33,466 bases of DNA. Source: Flavobacteriaceae bacterium (GTDB taxonomy: Bacteria > Bacteroidota > Bacteroidia > Flavobacteriales > Flavobacteriaceae). This document shows, in pieces, positions 25,604-33,055 of the stretch. Position 1 is the stretch's first letter. The number at the start of each line of letters is the position of its first letter. The translations under genes and the position numbers were made by a program. The DNA lies in NCBI GenBank assembly GCA_023260435.1, contig JALQVG010000087.1, forward strand, positions 1-33,466. Direction: 5' to 3'. Under the pieces are notes generated by a model that saw only the letters and a list, made by a program, of their open reading frames with translations, had not been told where the DNA came from and made no database searches.

Positions 25604-26875
25604 TTATTCTTCTCTTAATGCATCAATAGGTTTAATGCTGACCGCCCTCTGGGCTGGAATCATTCCGATTAATGTACCTAAAACAATCATAAGCGCCAAT
25701 GCACCTAAGACATAACTGATGGGTACAGTTGGGTTAGCATAGGGAAAGTCACCTCCTTCAGTGAGGTTGCCCACTAAATTCAAGACCATAGCTCCCAATA
25801 CAATGCCCAATACACCCGCGATTACTGTCAAGAAAACAGACTCCATAATGATCAGCATACGCACTTCCCCTGGGGTAGCCCCTAGAGCGCGTCGCACACC
25901 GATTTCACGGGTTCTTTCTTTTACAGAGATCAATAATATATTTCCGATTCCGATAACACCTGCCAAAATAGTAGCTAGTCCCACCACCAAAGACAAAAAG
26001 GTCATTCCTTGGGCAAAACCCATGATGCGGCCGAAAGCCTCCCCTAAATTAAACGAACCAAAAGCTCTTTCATCTTCAGGATCAACTCGATGTCTGTTTT
26101 TTAAAATCGTTTTTACCTGTTTTTCAACGGCGACTACGTCGGCATCATCATAAGCAGCTATCACAAAGTAACCCACGCGATCACCAGTGTTGTAGAGTTT
26201 TTGAAATGTAGTAAACGGTATATAAATATCACTGTCGTTATCAAAACTCACTCCATTTGAATACTTGTGAACCCCAACGACCTGGAAATACACATTGTCG
26301 ATTCGAATAAAAGTACCAATAGGATTCACGTCCTTCTCGTATAGTTCAGATTGAGTTCGCTCACCAATGACACACACTTTTCGGCTGAGTTCAATGTCTT
26401 GGTCATTGATAAATCGACCACCGTCGTAAATCTTCTTGGTAGCAATTTTGGTGTAAATCGGGTAGTCTCCCAATACTGAATAGGTACCTGACTTTTGTCC
26501 GTGTACGGTTAAGGCAGGAGAACCTCCAAAAACACCTTGAGCATTACGCGGGGCGATGTGTTGAATTTCAGGGATTTTATTGGTCAATGCCGTGGCATCA
26601 CCCAACCTTAACTCCAGACTCCTTCCTGTTTTAAATCCTTCAAAAGGTATGCTGGTGGATTGAGCCCACACAAACATGGAATTCATCGCCACGTCTTTGA
26701 ATACCTTGTCAAAACCATTATCCAGACCTTTGGCGGCACCAGCCATCGCTATGTACACAAAAATACCCCACAAAACACCGATCACGGTGATGATGGTCCG
26801 GGTTTTATTTTTTCGAATAGACCCGAATATCTCTTGCCAGGTATTGGCATCTAATAAAAATCTAAAACTACTCAT
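25604..26875 (-). CDS. MacB-like ABC transporter permease (second of two)
   Basis: A 423-residue permease of the MacB/FtsX-like type VII architecture. One helix follows the amphipathic start (about 24-46), then a large periplasmic MacB_PCD domain (about 47-295), then three C-terminal helices (about 300-325, 350-378, 392-412). The coupling segment KERTREIGVRRALGATPGEV contacts the ATPase. There is no fused nucleotide-binding domain. It overlaps the preceding permease gene by 8 bp and is only moderately similar to it by eye, so the working unit is likely a permease heterodimer. Confidence 0.92.
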   Translation of the reverse strand: MSSFRFLLDANTWQEIFGSIRKNKTRTIITVIGVLWGIFVYIAMAGAAKGLDNGFDKVFKDVAMNSMFVWAQSTSIPFEGFKTGRSLELRLGDATALTNKIPEIQHIAPRNAQGVFGGSPALTVHGQKSGTYSVLGDYPIYTKIATKKIYDGGRFINDQDIELSRKVCVIGERTQSELYEKDVNPIGTFIRIDNVYFQVVGVHKYSNGVSFDNDSDIYIPFTTFQKLYNTGDRVGYFVIAAYDDADVVAVEKQVKTILKNRHRVDPEDERAFGSFNLGEAFGRIMGFAQGMTFLSLVVGLATILAGVIGIGNILLISVKERTREIGVRRALGATPGEVRMLIIMESVFLTVIAGVLGIVLGAMVLNLVGNLTEGGDFPYANPTVPISYVLGALALMIVLGTLIGMIPAQRAVSIKPIDALREE

Positions 26876-28097
26876 CCCTCAATGCTATAATTGGTTTGAT
26901 ATCCGCTGCTTTTTTAGCAGGAATATAACCGGCTATTCCACCAAAAATAATCAGGACAATGGTGGCCCCTATGGCCACACCCGTATCTACGTAGGGATTT
27001 TTGATGAAATAATCCTCTAGTGTTTCTCCTAGGGCGGTCAATATTGATATCCCGACCACCATACCGATAAAACCAGACAGCGTCGTGATGAAAATAGATT
27101 CGAATAAAATGGTGTTGATCACTTGACGAGGCGTGGCACCCAAAGCCTTACGGATCCCCAATTCCTTAGTGCGTTCTTTCACCACAAAAACCATAATATT
27201 GCTGATTCCAATAATTCCAGCAATGAGCGTTCCAATACTGAAAAAAGAAACTATAATTTGTAGAACCGTGGCAAATTGTTGGTTTTGCTTTAGCTGATCA
27301 GCCACATTTCTGATAAATATTCCATTGGGATCGCTGGGACTGATGTACTTTTTCTCTCGGATAAAGGTACCCAAACTCTTTTCAAAGGCCATCGCACCAG
27401 CATAACCAATCTCAGGTTTAAAGCCCACGATAATCTGATCTACCTTGTCGGTGTTTTTTTCGATTAACTGTGTGGTGGTGTATGGGGTGTAAATTAATCG
27501 CTCTTCATTATCCCCTCCCTCATCTTGAAAAACACCCACAACCTTGTAGGCAAGACCACCTACATCGATATATGCCCCTAAAGCGGAGGCTCCCTTGAAC
27601 AAATCTTTTTCCACCATGCGGCCTATAACGGCATGTTTTGCTCGAGAGCGAATATCTTCCTGATTGATGTAACGACCAAACATGATGATGGTTTGCTCAG
27701 CAAACTGGTGAGCGGGCGCTACACCACGGATTGAATAGTTATTGGACTCATTGTTGTACTTCACTACAGCTCCTCGCGAGATTCTCGGAGTGACGTAAAG
27801 CAAAAACGGATCGAAGTTTTTTTCAATGTCCGCTAAGTCGCTGTTGTCAAATTCAATGCGACGCTCAGATTTATACCCTTTATAAGGTTTTGACGTACGG
27901 CCAGGAAATAGAAAAAAGGTATTGGTGGCATCGTCGTTGAAAAACTCGTTAAAGGTGTTTTTTAATCCATTGCCAAAACCAAACAGCACAACAAAAATCA
28001 ATATTCCCAAAGCCACCGTAAATCCTGAGAGAAATGTTCTCAGTTTGTTTTTCAGGATGGTGTCAAATATCTCTTTCCAAAGATCTCTATTGAACAT
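26868..28097 (-). CDS. MacB-like ABC transporter permease (first of two)
   Basis: A 409-residue permease with the same layout as its downstream neighbour: N-terminal helix (about 23-45), periplasmic MacB_PCD domain (about 46-280), and three C-terminal helices. The coupling motif is [20 protein letters not shown]. It starts within the last 11 bases of the ATPase gene and ends within the next permease gene, so three genes are translationally chained. The substrate of the exporter is not readable; relatives handle antibiotics, lipopeptides, lipids or haem-like molecules. Confidence 0.92.
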   Translation of the reverse strand: MFNRDLWKEIFDTILKNKLRTFLSGFTVALGILIFVVLFGFGNGLKNTFNEFFNDDATNTFFLFPGRTSKPYKGYKSERRIEFDNSDLADIEKNFDPFLLYVTPRISRGAVVKYNNESNNYSIRGVAPAHQFAEQTIIMFGRYINQEDIRSRAKHAVIGRMVEKDLFKGASALGAYIDVGGLAYKVVGVFQDEGGDNEERLIYTPYTTTQLIEKNTDKVDQIIVGFKPEIGYAGAMAFEKSLGTFIREKKYISPSDPNGIFIRNVADQLKQNQQFATVLQIIVSFFSIGTLIAGIIGISNIMVFVVKERTKELGIRKALGATPRQVINTILFESIFITTLSGFIGMVVGISILTALGETLEDYFIKNPYVDTGVAIGATIVLIIFGGIAGYIPAKKAADIKPIIALRDE

Positions 28098-28791
28098 AGG
28101 CCGAGGCGCGTTTTTGGTTGACTTTTTTATCCTCGACGATAACCCCGTCTTTTAGGATAACAACACGTTTACACATTTCCGCAATGTCGGGCTCGTGGGT
28201 AACTACCAAAATAGTGTTTCCTTTGTCATTGATCTGCTGGATTAAATCCATTACCTCATAGGATGTTTTACTATCTAAAGCACCTGTGGGCTCGTCGGCC
28301 AACAATACTTTAGGCTCTGCAGCCATAGCACGGGCAATAGCCACACGTTGTTTCTGTCCCCCAGAAAGTTCACTGGGTAAATGGGTTGCCCAAGGTTTTA
28401 AACCAACTTGATCCAAATACTCCAAGGCCTTTTCGTTGCGGACTTTCCTAGATACCCTTTGGTAATAAAGCGGCAGAGCCACATTCTCCTGAGCCGTCTT
28501 GTAATTGATCAAATTAAACGATTGGAAAACAAACCCAAGGAATTTATTGCGGTATTGAGCTGCCTTTGTCTCATTCATGTTTTCGATGGGCACTCCGTCC
28601 AACACATAGGATCCTGTGTCCGCAACGTCCAACATACCCAGAATGTTGAGCAGGGTAGATTTGCCTGAGCCTGAAGAACCCATAATCGCCACCAGTTCAC
28701 CTGCTTCTACATTAAAATTTATTCCCTTTAGTACATGAAGGGAGTTACTGCCCATTTGGTAGGACTTGTGAAGATCTTTAATCTCAATCAT
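28087..28791 (-). CDS. ABC transporter ATP-binding protein (MacB/LolD-type)
   Basis: A 234-residue ATPase of the LolD/MacB subfamily that powers the two permeases. It has Walker [10 protein letters not shown] (38-46), Q-loop Gln90, signature [14 protein letters not shown] (142-155), Walker [13 protein letters not shown] (162-173) with catalytic Glu167, and a switch His in [10 protein letters not shown]. It is the first gene of the operon ATPase-permease-permease-adaptor-outer-membrane factor-tsaB. A 9-base TATATTTTG (minus, 28850-28858) lies about 59 bp upstream and may be the promoter with one extra spacer base. Confidence 0.95.
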   Translation of the reverse strand: MIEIKDLHKSYQMGSNSLHVLKGINFNVEAGELVAIMGSSGSGKSTLLNILGMLDVADTGSYVLDGVPIENMNETKAAQYRNKFLGFVFQSFNLINYKTAQENVALPLYYQRVSRKVRNEKALEYLDQVGLKPWATHLPSELSGGQKQRVAIARAMAAEPKVLLADEPTGALDSKTSYEVMDLIQQINDKGNTILVVTHEPDIAEMCKRVVILKDGVIVEDKKVNQKRASAYVQ

Positions 28792-28849
28792 AATGATGCT
28801 TTAGCACTAGGTAATAGACGCGCTATTCGTGAAAATGTTACAGGAAACT

Positions 28850-28858
28850 CAAAATATA
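28850..28858 (-). promoter_or_regulatory. possible -7 box for the export operon
   Basis: Minus strand reads TATATTTTG, one base longer than TAnnTTTG. It is the only such element in the 86-bp gap before the ATPase gene. Confidence 0.25.
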
Positions 28859-28877
28859 TCTGGCTAATATAAGTTCC

Positions 28878-29114
28878 TCAGGATTGCAAGCTCTTTTTTT
28901 TCGATAACTTTAACTGTCTGTAGACGGCAAAAAAGACAGCCCCCACCAACAAATAGGGAATGGCCATCAGATAAACTATCCCGTCATTGATGCCTTTGGC
29001 CATAGAATTATCCGCTTCACTTTCCAGTACTGCCCGACACATAGCGCACTGAGCATCGACACTCTGGGTAGTAAAAACCAAGATGATCAAGCCGAAAATT
29101 AAACGATTTTTCAT
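28878..29114 (-). CDS. small membrane protein with CAMCR motif, function unknown
   Basis: A 78-residue protein. A signal peptide (about 1-22) leads directly to CAMC (23-26, a CxxC), then a conserved acidic stretch ESEADN, the INDGIVYLM segment and one transmembrane helix (about 47-65) with a basic tail. I recall similar short proteins next to DUF420 genes in flavobacterial oxidase clusters, but no function is established. It is the last gene of the assembly block; its ATG overlaps the DUF420 stop (ATGA). A periplasmic CxxC next to a SCO gene suggests a role in copper or thiol handling; this is inference. A longer frame to 29198 lies inside the DUF420 gene and is not credible. Confidence 0.75.
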   Translation of the reverse strand: MKNRLIFGLIILVFTTQSVDAQCAMCRAVLESEADNSMAKGINDGIVYLMAIPYLLVGAVFFAVYRQLKLSKKKSLQS

Positions 29115-29638
29115 GCGTAGTAAGGAGCGATCATTAAATACACGACAACTCCGGTAACCGCCACATATAACCATACGGGAAAAGTGTATCTCGCCCACTT
29201 TTTGTGCGCTTCAAAATCTCTGAGATAAGTCTTAGAATAGGTCACCAAGACTAGGGGAATCACAGCAATAGAGAGCAATATGTGGCTGATTAAAATAAAA
29301 TAGTAGGTGGCCTTAACCCAACCAATGCCCCCAAAAGGAGTTGGATCTGAGGTCATGTGATAGGCGATATACATCACTAAAAATAGCAATGAAAGAACAA
29401 TAGCTGTGGTCATCAGACGTTCATGCAGCACCCTTTTTCCTTGTTTGATCGCCCAAACAGCCACGACCAAAACTAAAGCCGTTATCGCGTTAATGCCCGC
29501 ATAAATAGGTGGCAGAAACGATAAAGGAGCTACATTGGGGATACGCACCATAAACAATATAGCCACCACTACTGGAATAGCCACAGAAGTGACCGCGATC
29601 AACGCTTTGATACTTTTCGAATTTAATGGTTGTTCCAT
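29111..29638 (-). CDS. DUF420 family membrane protein (oxidase-associated)
   Basis: A 175-residue protein with five hydrophobic segments (about 12-30, 42-62, 78-96, 108-130, 150-170). It has conserved histidines in VLHERLMTT, AYHMTSD, ISHILLS and the AHKKWARYTFPVWLYVAVTGVV block. This is the DUF420/YozB family, which in Bacillus and Staphylococcus is linked to haem-copper oxidase assembly (CtaM). It overlaps the SCO stop by 16 bases and the next gene's start by 4. The position in the oxidase locus supports a cofactor-assembly role. Confidence 0.85.
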   Translation of the reverse strand: MEQPLNSKSIKALIAVTSVAIPVVVAILFMVRIPNVAPLSFLPPIYAGINAITALVLVVAVWAIKQGKRVLHERLMTTAIVLSLLFLVMYIAYHMTSDPTPFGGIGWVKATYYFILISHILLSIAVIPLVLVTYSKTYLRDFEAHKKWARYTFPVWLYVAVTGVVVYLMIAPYYA

Positions 29639-30357
29639 GGATTTTCTTTAAGAAGTTTTTTGATGTCTTGAATTAACGGAATTAGTTGGGAGGTTTCCCC
29701 AAATTCATCAACCGGTGCATCTTCGGTGATAAATCCCCTGTAATAGATTATAGGATTCCCAAAATCATCGTTGCGAGAACGCAAATATCCTTGAGCATCC
29801 ACCAAGGCAAATAAGCCTGCGTGTTCAAATCCACCAGGAGCTCCAGGCAACTGAGCCGCAAAGATGTTAAACCCCTCATTGGCCAATTGATAAACCTCCG
29901 CTTGAGGGCCATTGAGGAAATGCCAATCCGTGTCCGTAACTCCATAGCGTTCAGCATAGCCTTTTAACACCTCAGGTGTATCGTTCTCAGGGTCGATCGA
30001 TATGGAAACAATAGAGACCGGTTCATCTCCGAAGGTGTCGTGGACTGTTTTGAGGTTGGTGCTCATCACTGGACATATCGTGGGACAGGAGGTAAAAAAA
30101 AAGTCAATGACATAAACACGACCCAACAGATCTTGATCAGTGATCAACAAACTATCTTGGTTGTAAAAAGCAAAGGGAGGCACCTTTCTTTTCGTTCCAT
30201 TCAGCTCGATATACGACAGCGGTGTTCTGGCCAATAAATCCTCTTGCTCCACACCTCCATCGGTAGCTAACCTCGCTGATATCAGCGGAATAAATATCCA
30301 GGCAAAGGCAGCAACTAACAAGAGTAAAATCCAATAAGCCGGTTTGATTTTTTTCAT
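29623..30357 (-). CDS. SCO1/SenC/PrrC copper chaperone for cytochrome oxidase
   Basis: A 244-residue thioredoxin-fold protein anchored by an N-terminal helix (about 8-27), with its domain in the periplasm. It carries the copper-binding CPTICP (Cys91, Cys95) and the third ligand His179 in FEHAGLF. The core strands are VYVIDFFFTS and VSISIDPEND. SCO proteins deliver copper to the CuA site of oxidase subunit II. It begins right after the stop of the SCO-like gene (adjacent codons) and overlaps the DUF420 gene. Confidence 0.95.
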   Translation of the reverse strand: MKKIKPAYWILLLLVAAFAWIFIPLISARLATDGGVEQEDLLARTPLSYIELNGTKRKVPPFAFYNQDSLLITDQDLLGRVYVIDFFFTSCPTICPVMSTNLKTVHDTFGDEPVSIVSISIDPENDTPEVLKGYAERYGVTDTDWHFLNGPQAEVYQLANEGFNIFAAQLPGAPGGFEHAGLFALVDAQGYLRSRNDDFGNPIIYYRGFITEDAPVDEFGETSQLIPLIQDIKKLLKENPWNNH

Positions 30358-30978
30358 TTATCTACCGTTGTTCTTTTTAAGGGCCATGCGGTACTCCGCG
30401 AGCAGGATTTTCACATCATCTACCATGTACTTGCTCAAATCGGCTACTGAGGTTGCGTCGTATCGCGGGAAAGGGTATTCTGAGTCATCGGAGGTTCGCC
30501 CGCGAACTAATTGATCCTTATCGATAATAAACACATAATTTGACCCGCCATCAGCATTTAGTTGATCCGTGGGGCTTAGAGATACAAACACTTCCTGAAC
30601 TTGATCTTTTGTGGCGGGAAGGAAATACCAATGGCTTAAATCAACGAGCTCACCTAATTGATGCCTGAGCTCATCCACAACAGATTGTTCTGAAGGGTCA
30701 AAATACAACACCACTTGAAAATCCTTAAACTCGTGGAATCGCTTGTAAATCTTTTCATTCAGATTGGAAGAGAACGCCTTTTTTAAAGCGACTTGGCTCC
30801 CTAAAAACCCCAGAATAGTGATTTTGTTGTGCAGTTCGATTCCAGGAGCTTGAATCGGCTTAGGATTCACTACGGGTAAACGACCAAAATTGTTGATTCC
30901 AGAAGCAAAAAAAAGATAAGCCACCAGTGGAATGACAAAAAGTACAAATAGAACGAAACGCTTTTGAAATTGCTGCAT
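30358..30978 (-). CDS. cysteine-less SCO-like (thioredoxin-fold) membrane-anchored protein
   Basis: A 206-residue protein with an N-terminal transmembrane helix (about 8-26) and a soluble domain. By eye it follows the SCO neighbour strand by strand. KITILGFLGS stands where the SCO has VYVIDFFFTS, and FQVVLYFDPSEQ where it has SIVSISIDPEND. HWYFLPATKDQV matches WHFLNGPQAEV, YVFIIDKDQLVRGR matches FALVDAQGYLRSR, and both end in a DVKILL/DIKKLL helix. It contains no cysteine at all, and the SCO copper-ligand His is missing, so it cannot bind copper the SCO way. It precedes the SCO gene with no gap. Function unknown; the SCO kinship is my inference. Confidence 0.7.
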   Translation of the reverse strand: MQQFQKRFVLFVLFVIPLVAYLFFASGINNFGRLPVVNPKPIQAPGIELHNKITILGFLGSQVALKKAFSSNLNEKIYKRFHEFKDFQVVLYFDPSEQSVVDELRHQLGELVDLSHWYFLPATKDQVQEVFVSLSPTDQLNADGGSNYVFIIDKDQLVRGRTSDDSEYPFPRYDATSVADLSKYMVDDVKILLAEYRMALKKNNGR

Positions 30979-30982
30979 ACCA

Positions 30983-30990
30983 CAAAAATA
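30983..30990 (-). promoter_or_regulatory. possible -7 box before the SCO-like gene
   Basis: Minus strand reads TATTTTTG (TAnnTTTG) but ends only 5 bases before the ATG, partly in the terminator T-run. It could give a leaderless transcript or be chance. Confidence 0.25.
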
Positions 30991-31014
30991 AAAAAGCGGC
31001 TCAAAACCGCTTTT
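30983..31014 (-). terminator. intrinsic terminator after oxidase subunit IV gene
   Basis: On the minus strand AAAAGCGG/CCGCTTTT forms an 8-bp stem (31007-31014 with 30992-30999) with a 7-nt loop, then a T-rich run. It starts about 20 bp after the subunit IV stop and separates the oxidase structural genes from the SCO block. Confidence 0.8.
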
Positions 31015-31032
31015 ATATGAATAGGGATTTAT

Positions 31033-31416
31033 TTAAAAATTCCATTTTATAAACCCATTGGCATAGGTTTCGTAGACGTAATTTCCCTCAATCAATAATA
31101 AGGTAGTCAGGTAGGCGATCAAAAAGACTGCAGTCCAAACAACAGATCTTCTCAAACCAGTTTTTTCATCGCGTAAGTGCATAAAGTCCCAAGCGATGTA
31201 ATAGGCTTTCACTAAGGTTAAACCGATAAATATCCAGTTTAATAGCCTCATGCCCAATAAAGGGGTCTTTACCAAAAATTCAGGTTTAGTAATACCTAAC
31301 GCAACTTCTACGGCGGTAATTAAACTCAAGAAGATAAGGACACCCCAAATCTTTTGAACGTTGTTCTTGAAAGTAACCGCTCCGCGGAAAATCGATAGTT
31401 TATGTTCGTGTGCCAT
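31033..31416 (-). CDS. cytochrome c oxidase subunit IV family protein
   Basis: A 127-residue membrane protein of the bacterial COX4 family with three hydrophobic helices (about 22-42, 58-76, 90-112). It has a Bacteroidota-type start HEHKLSIFRG and the AYYIAWDFMHLRDE loop. It is a small structural subunit of an aa3/caa3-type haem-copper oxidase. It lies 17 bp after the second subunit III gene and ends before a terminator. Confidence 0.9.
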   Translation of the reverse strand: MAHEHKLSIFRGAVTFKNNVQKIWGVLIFLSLITAVEVALGITKPEFLVKTPLLGMRLLNWIFIGLTLVKAYYIAWDFMHLRDEKTGLRRSVVWTAVFLIAYLTTLLLIEGNYVYETYANGFIKWNF

Positions 31417-31433
31417 GTGAGATTGGAGCTAAA

Positions 31434-32408
31434 TTATACCAAGTAAAAGAAGGTGAATACAAATACCCAAACTAGATCTACAAAGTGCCAGTACAGACCT
31501 ACTTTTTCCACCATTTCGTAATGCTTTCTCTTTTCATAAGTACCCAAAAGCACATTAAAGAAAATAATTACATTGATGACCACCCCAGAAAAGACGTGGA
31601 AACCGTGGAACCCTGTAATAAAGAAAAAGAAATCGGCAAATAGACGGTGACCGTACTCATTGCGGATCAGATTAGCACCTTCAACTACGTGGAGTCCACC
31701 AGCTAACGCCTCGATGGAGGCATTTCTATCCAATATTGTTTTTGCTCCAGCCTCGTTGATAGTCTCTGTACGCACTAACACATTTTCGTGTGCGGCAAGT
31801 CCAGCTTGAACATCAGCAACTGTATAGCTAGGTAAAGCATCTTCATCTACAAACCATACACCGTTCTTGTTTAAATGCTGGGTGCGATCGGTTTCAGCTG
31901 CCGTAACAAAATCGTGAAGCGCTATTTGATGGCCAGTTTCCGCATCGACAAACTGTAGGATTCTACCTCCTTTGGTCTCAACAGCTCCGTATTCGCCTTT
32001 GATAAAAGTAGCCCATTCCCAGGCTTGAGAGCCCACGAAGATGGCTCCACCAACAATGGTAAGCAGCATATATAATGCCACTTTGGACTTTCGCAGATGA
32101 TGACCAGCATCAACAGCTAAAACCATAGTAACCGATGACATGATCAAAATAAAGGTCATGAAAGCGACGTAGTACATCGGGTAGTTGCCATGAAAAAATG
32201 GAACGTGGGTGAATACCTGATCTGCAATCGGCCAAATTTCAATAAACTTGAATCTGGAAAATCCGTAAGAAACCAAAAATGCAGAAAAAGTAAGCGCATC
32301 GGAAAGGATGAAAAACCACATCATCATTTTCCCATAACTCGCGTTAAGAGGTTCATTTCCGCCGCCCCAAACTTTAGCAGGTTGGTGATTAGCTACCGCT
32401 GTCTCCAT
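31434..32408 (-). CDS. ctaE: cytochrome c oxidase subunit III with inserted domain
   Basis: A 324-residue subunit III. The transmembrane bundle is recognised from WGGGNEP...KMMMWFFILSDALTFSAF, FVGSQAWEW, FFITGFHGFHVFSGV and the C-terminal VGLYWHFVDLVWVFVF. Between the helices ending near 140 and starting near 255 there is a ~110-residue hydrophilic insertion (LQFVDAETGHQIALHDF onwards) that standard subunit III lacks. I recall the same insertion in Flavobacterium, so it looks like a clade trait. Subunit III supports proton uptake and stability of subunit I. A neighbouring gene encodes a second, shorter subunit III. Confidence 0.92.
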   Translation of the reverse strand: METAVANHQPAKVWGGGNEPLNASYGKMMMWFFILSDALTFSAFLVSYGFSRFKFIEIWPIADQVFTHVPFFHGNYPMYYVAFMTFILIMSSVTMVLAVDAGHHLRKSKVALYMLLTIVGGAIFVGSQAWEWATFIKGEYGAVETKGGRILQFVDAETGHQIALHDFVTAAETDRTQHLNKNGVWFVDEDALPSYTVADVQAGLAAHENVLVRTETINEAGAKTILDRNASIEALAGGLHVVEGANLIRNEYGHRLFADFFFFITGFHGFHVFSGVVINVIIFFNVLLGTYEKRKHYEMVEKVGLYWHFVDLVWVFVFTFFYLV

Positions 32409-32435
32409 AAAAAGGATGAATTATATTAACGTTGA

Positions 32436-32443
32436 CAAATTTA
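32436..32443 (-). promoter_or_regulatory. putative -7 box for the ctaE-subunit IV pair
   Basis: Minus strand reads TAAATTTG, matching TAnnTTTG, 28 bp before the ATG at 32408. It lies in the 65-bp gap between the two subunit III genes, so the downstream pair may have its own promoter. Confidence 0.4.
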
Positions 32444-32473
32444 CTTTTTTTTAATAACTGTGCCGAACCGATT

Positions 32474-33055
32474 TTAAAAAAAATAAAAAAACAAAAGCAA
32501 GTACAACCACAGAATATCTACAAAATGCCAAAAGGTAACACCTAGCTCAAAACCAAGCGTATTAGTTGGCGTGTAACGACCTTTAAGGTGTTGAATCAGG
32601 ACTACCGCCAGAGATATCCAACCAGCAGCCAAGTGCACTAAGTGTACCGCGGCAATCAAGTAAACAAATGAAATCGTGACATTGCTGGTCGGACCAGTAA
32701 GGTAATAACCCATGCCAATCAACTGATTAAACCCGACAAATTGTAGGTACGCAAAAACTACACCCAACATCAAAGTTCCCAACAACATCCAGGTTACAGA
32801 CTTGCCTTGACCTGAAAGCAACTGTTTTTTGGCCAGGATGAGCAATGCGCTGCTCAACATAATGACTGCAGCTGAATACCAAAATGCCGAGGGGATTTCA
32901 AAGCTTTCTAACCAATCTTTGCGGTTACTACTGACCACAAATGCGGATGTCCATCCAGCAAATCCCATCACCATACTGATGATCCCAAACCAGAGCATCA
33001 TTTTTTTGGCCCTAATCTGTTTTTCCATTAATTCAGTGTCTTGACTCATATCCAT
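32474..33055 (-). CDS. haem-copper oxidase subunit III, short paralogue
   Basis: A 193-residue protein with five hydrophobic segments and the subunit III landmarks: KKMMLWFGIISMVMGFAGWTSA at the start, LQFVGFNQL, AAVHLVHLAAGW and VTFWHFVDILWLYLLLFFYFF at the end. The last stretch carries the conserved Trp-His-Phe-x-Asp. It lacks the insertion of the neighbouring subunit III. The start is either 33055 (MDMSQ) or 33049 (MSQ, which overlaps the cyoE stop as ATGA). Both imply coupling to cyoE; I keep 33055 because related proteins start MEMT-like. Confidence 0.9.
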   Translation of the reverse strand: MDMSQDTELMEKQIRAKKMMLWFGIISMVMGFAGWTSAFVVSSNRKDWLESFEIPSAFWYSAAVIMLSSALLILAKKQLLSGQGKSVTWMLLGTLMLGVVFAYLQFVGFNQLIGMGYYLTGPTSNVTISFVYLIAAVHLVHLAAGWISLAVVLIQHLKGRYTPTNTLGFELGVTFWHFVDILWLYLLLFFYFF

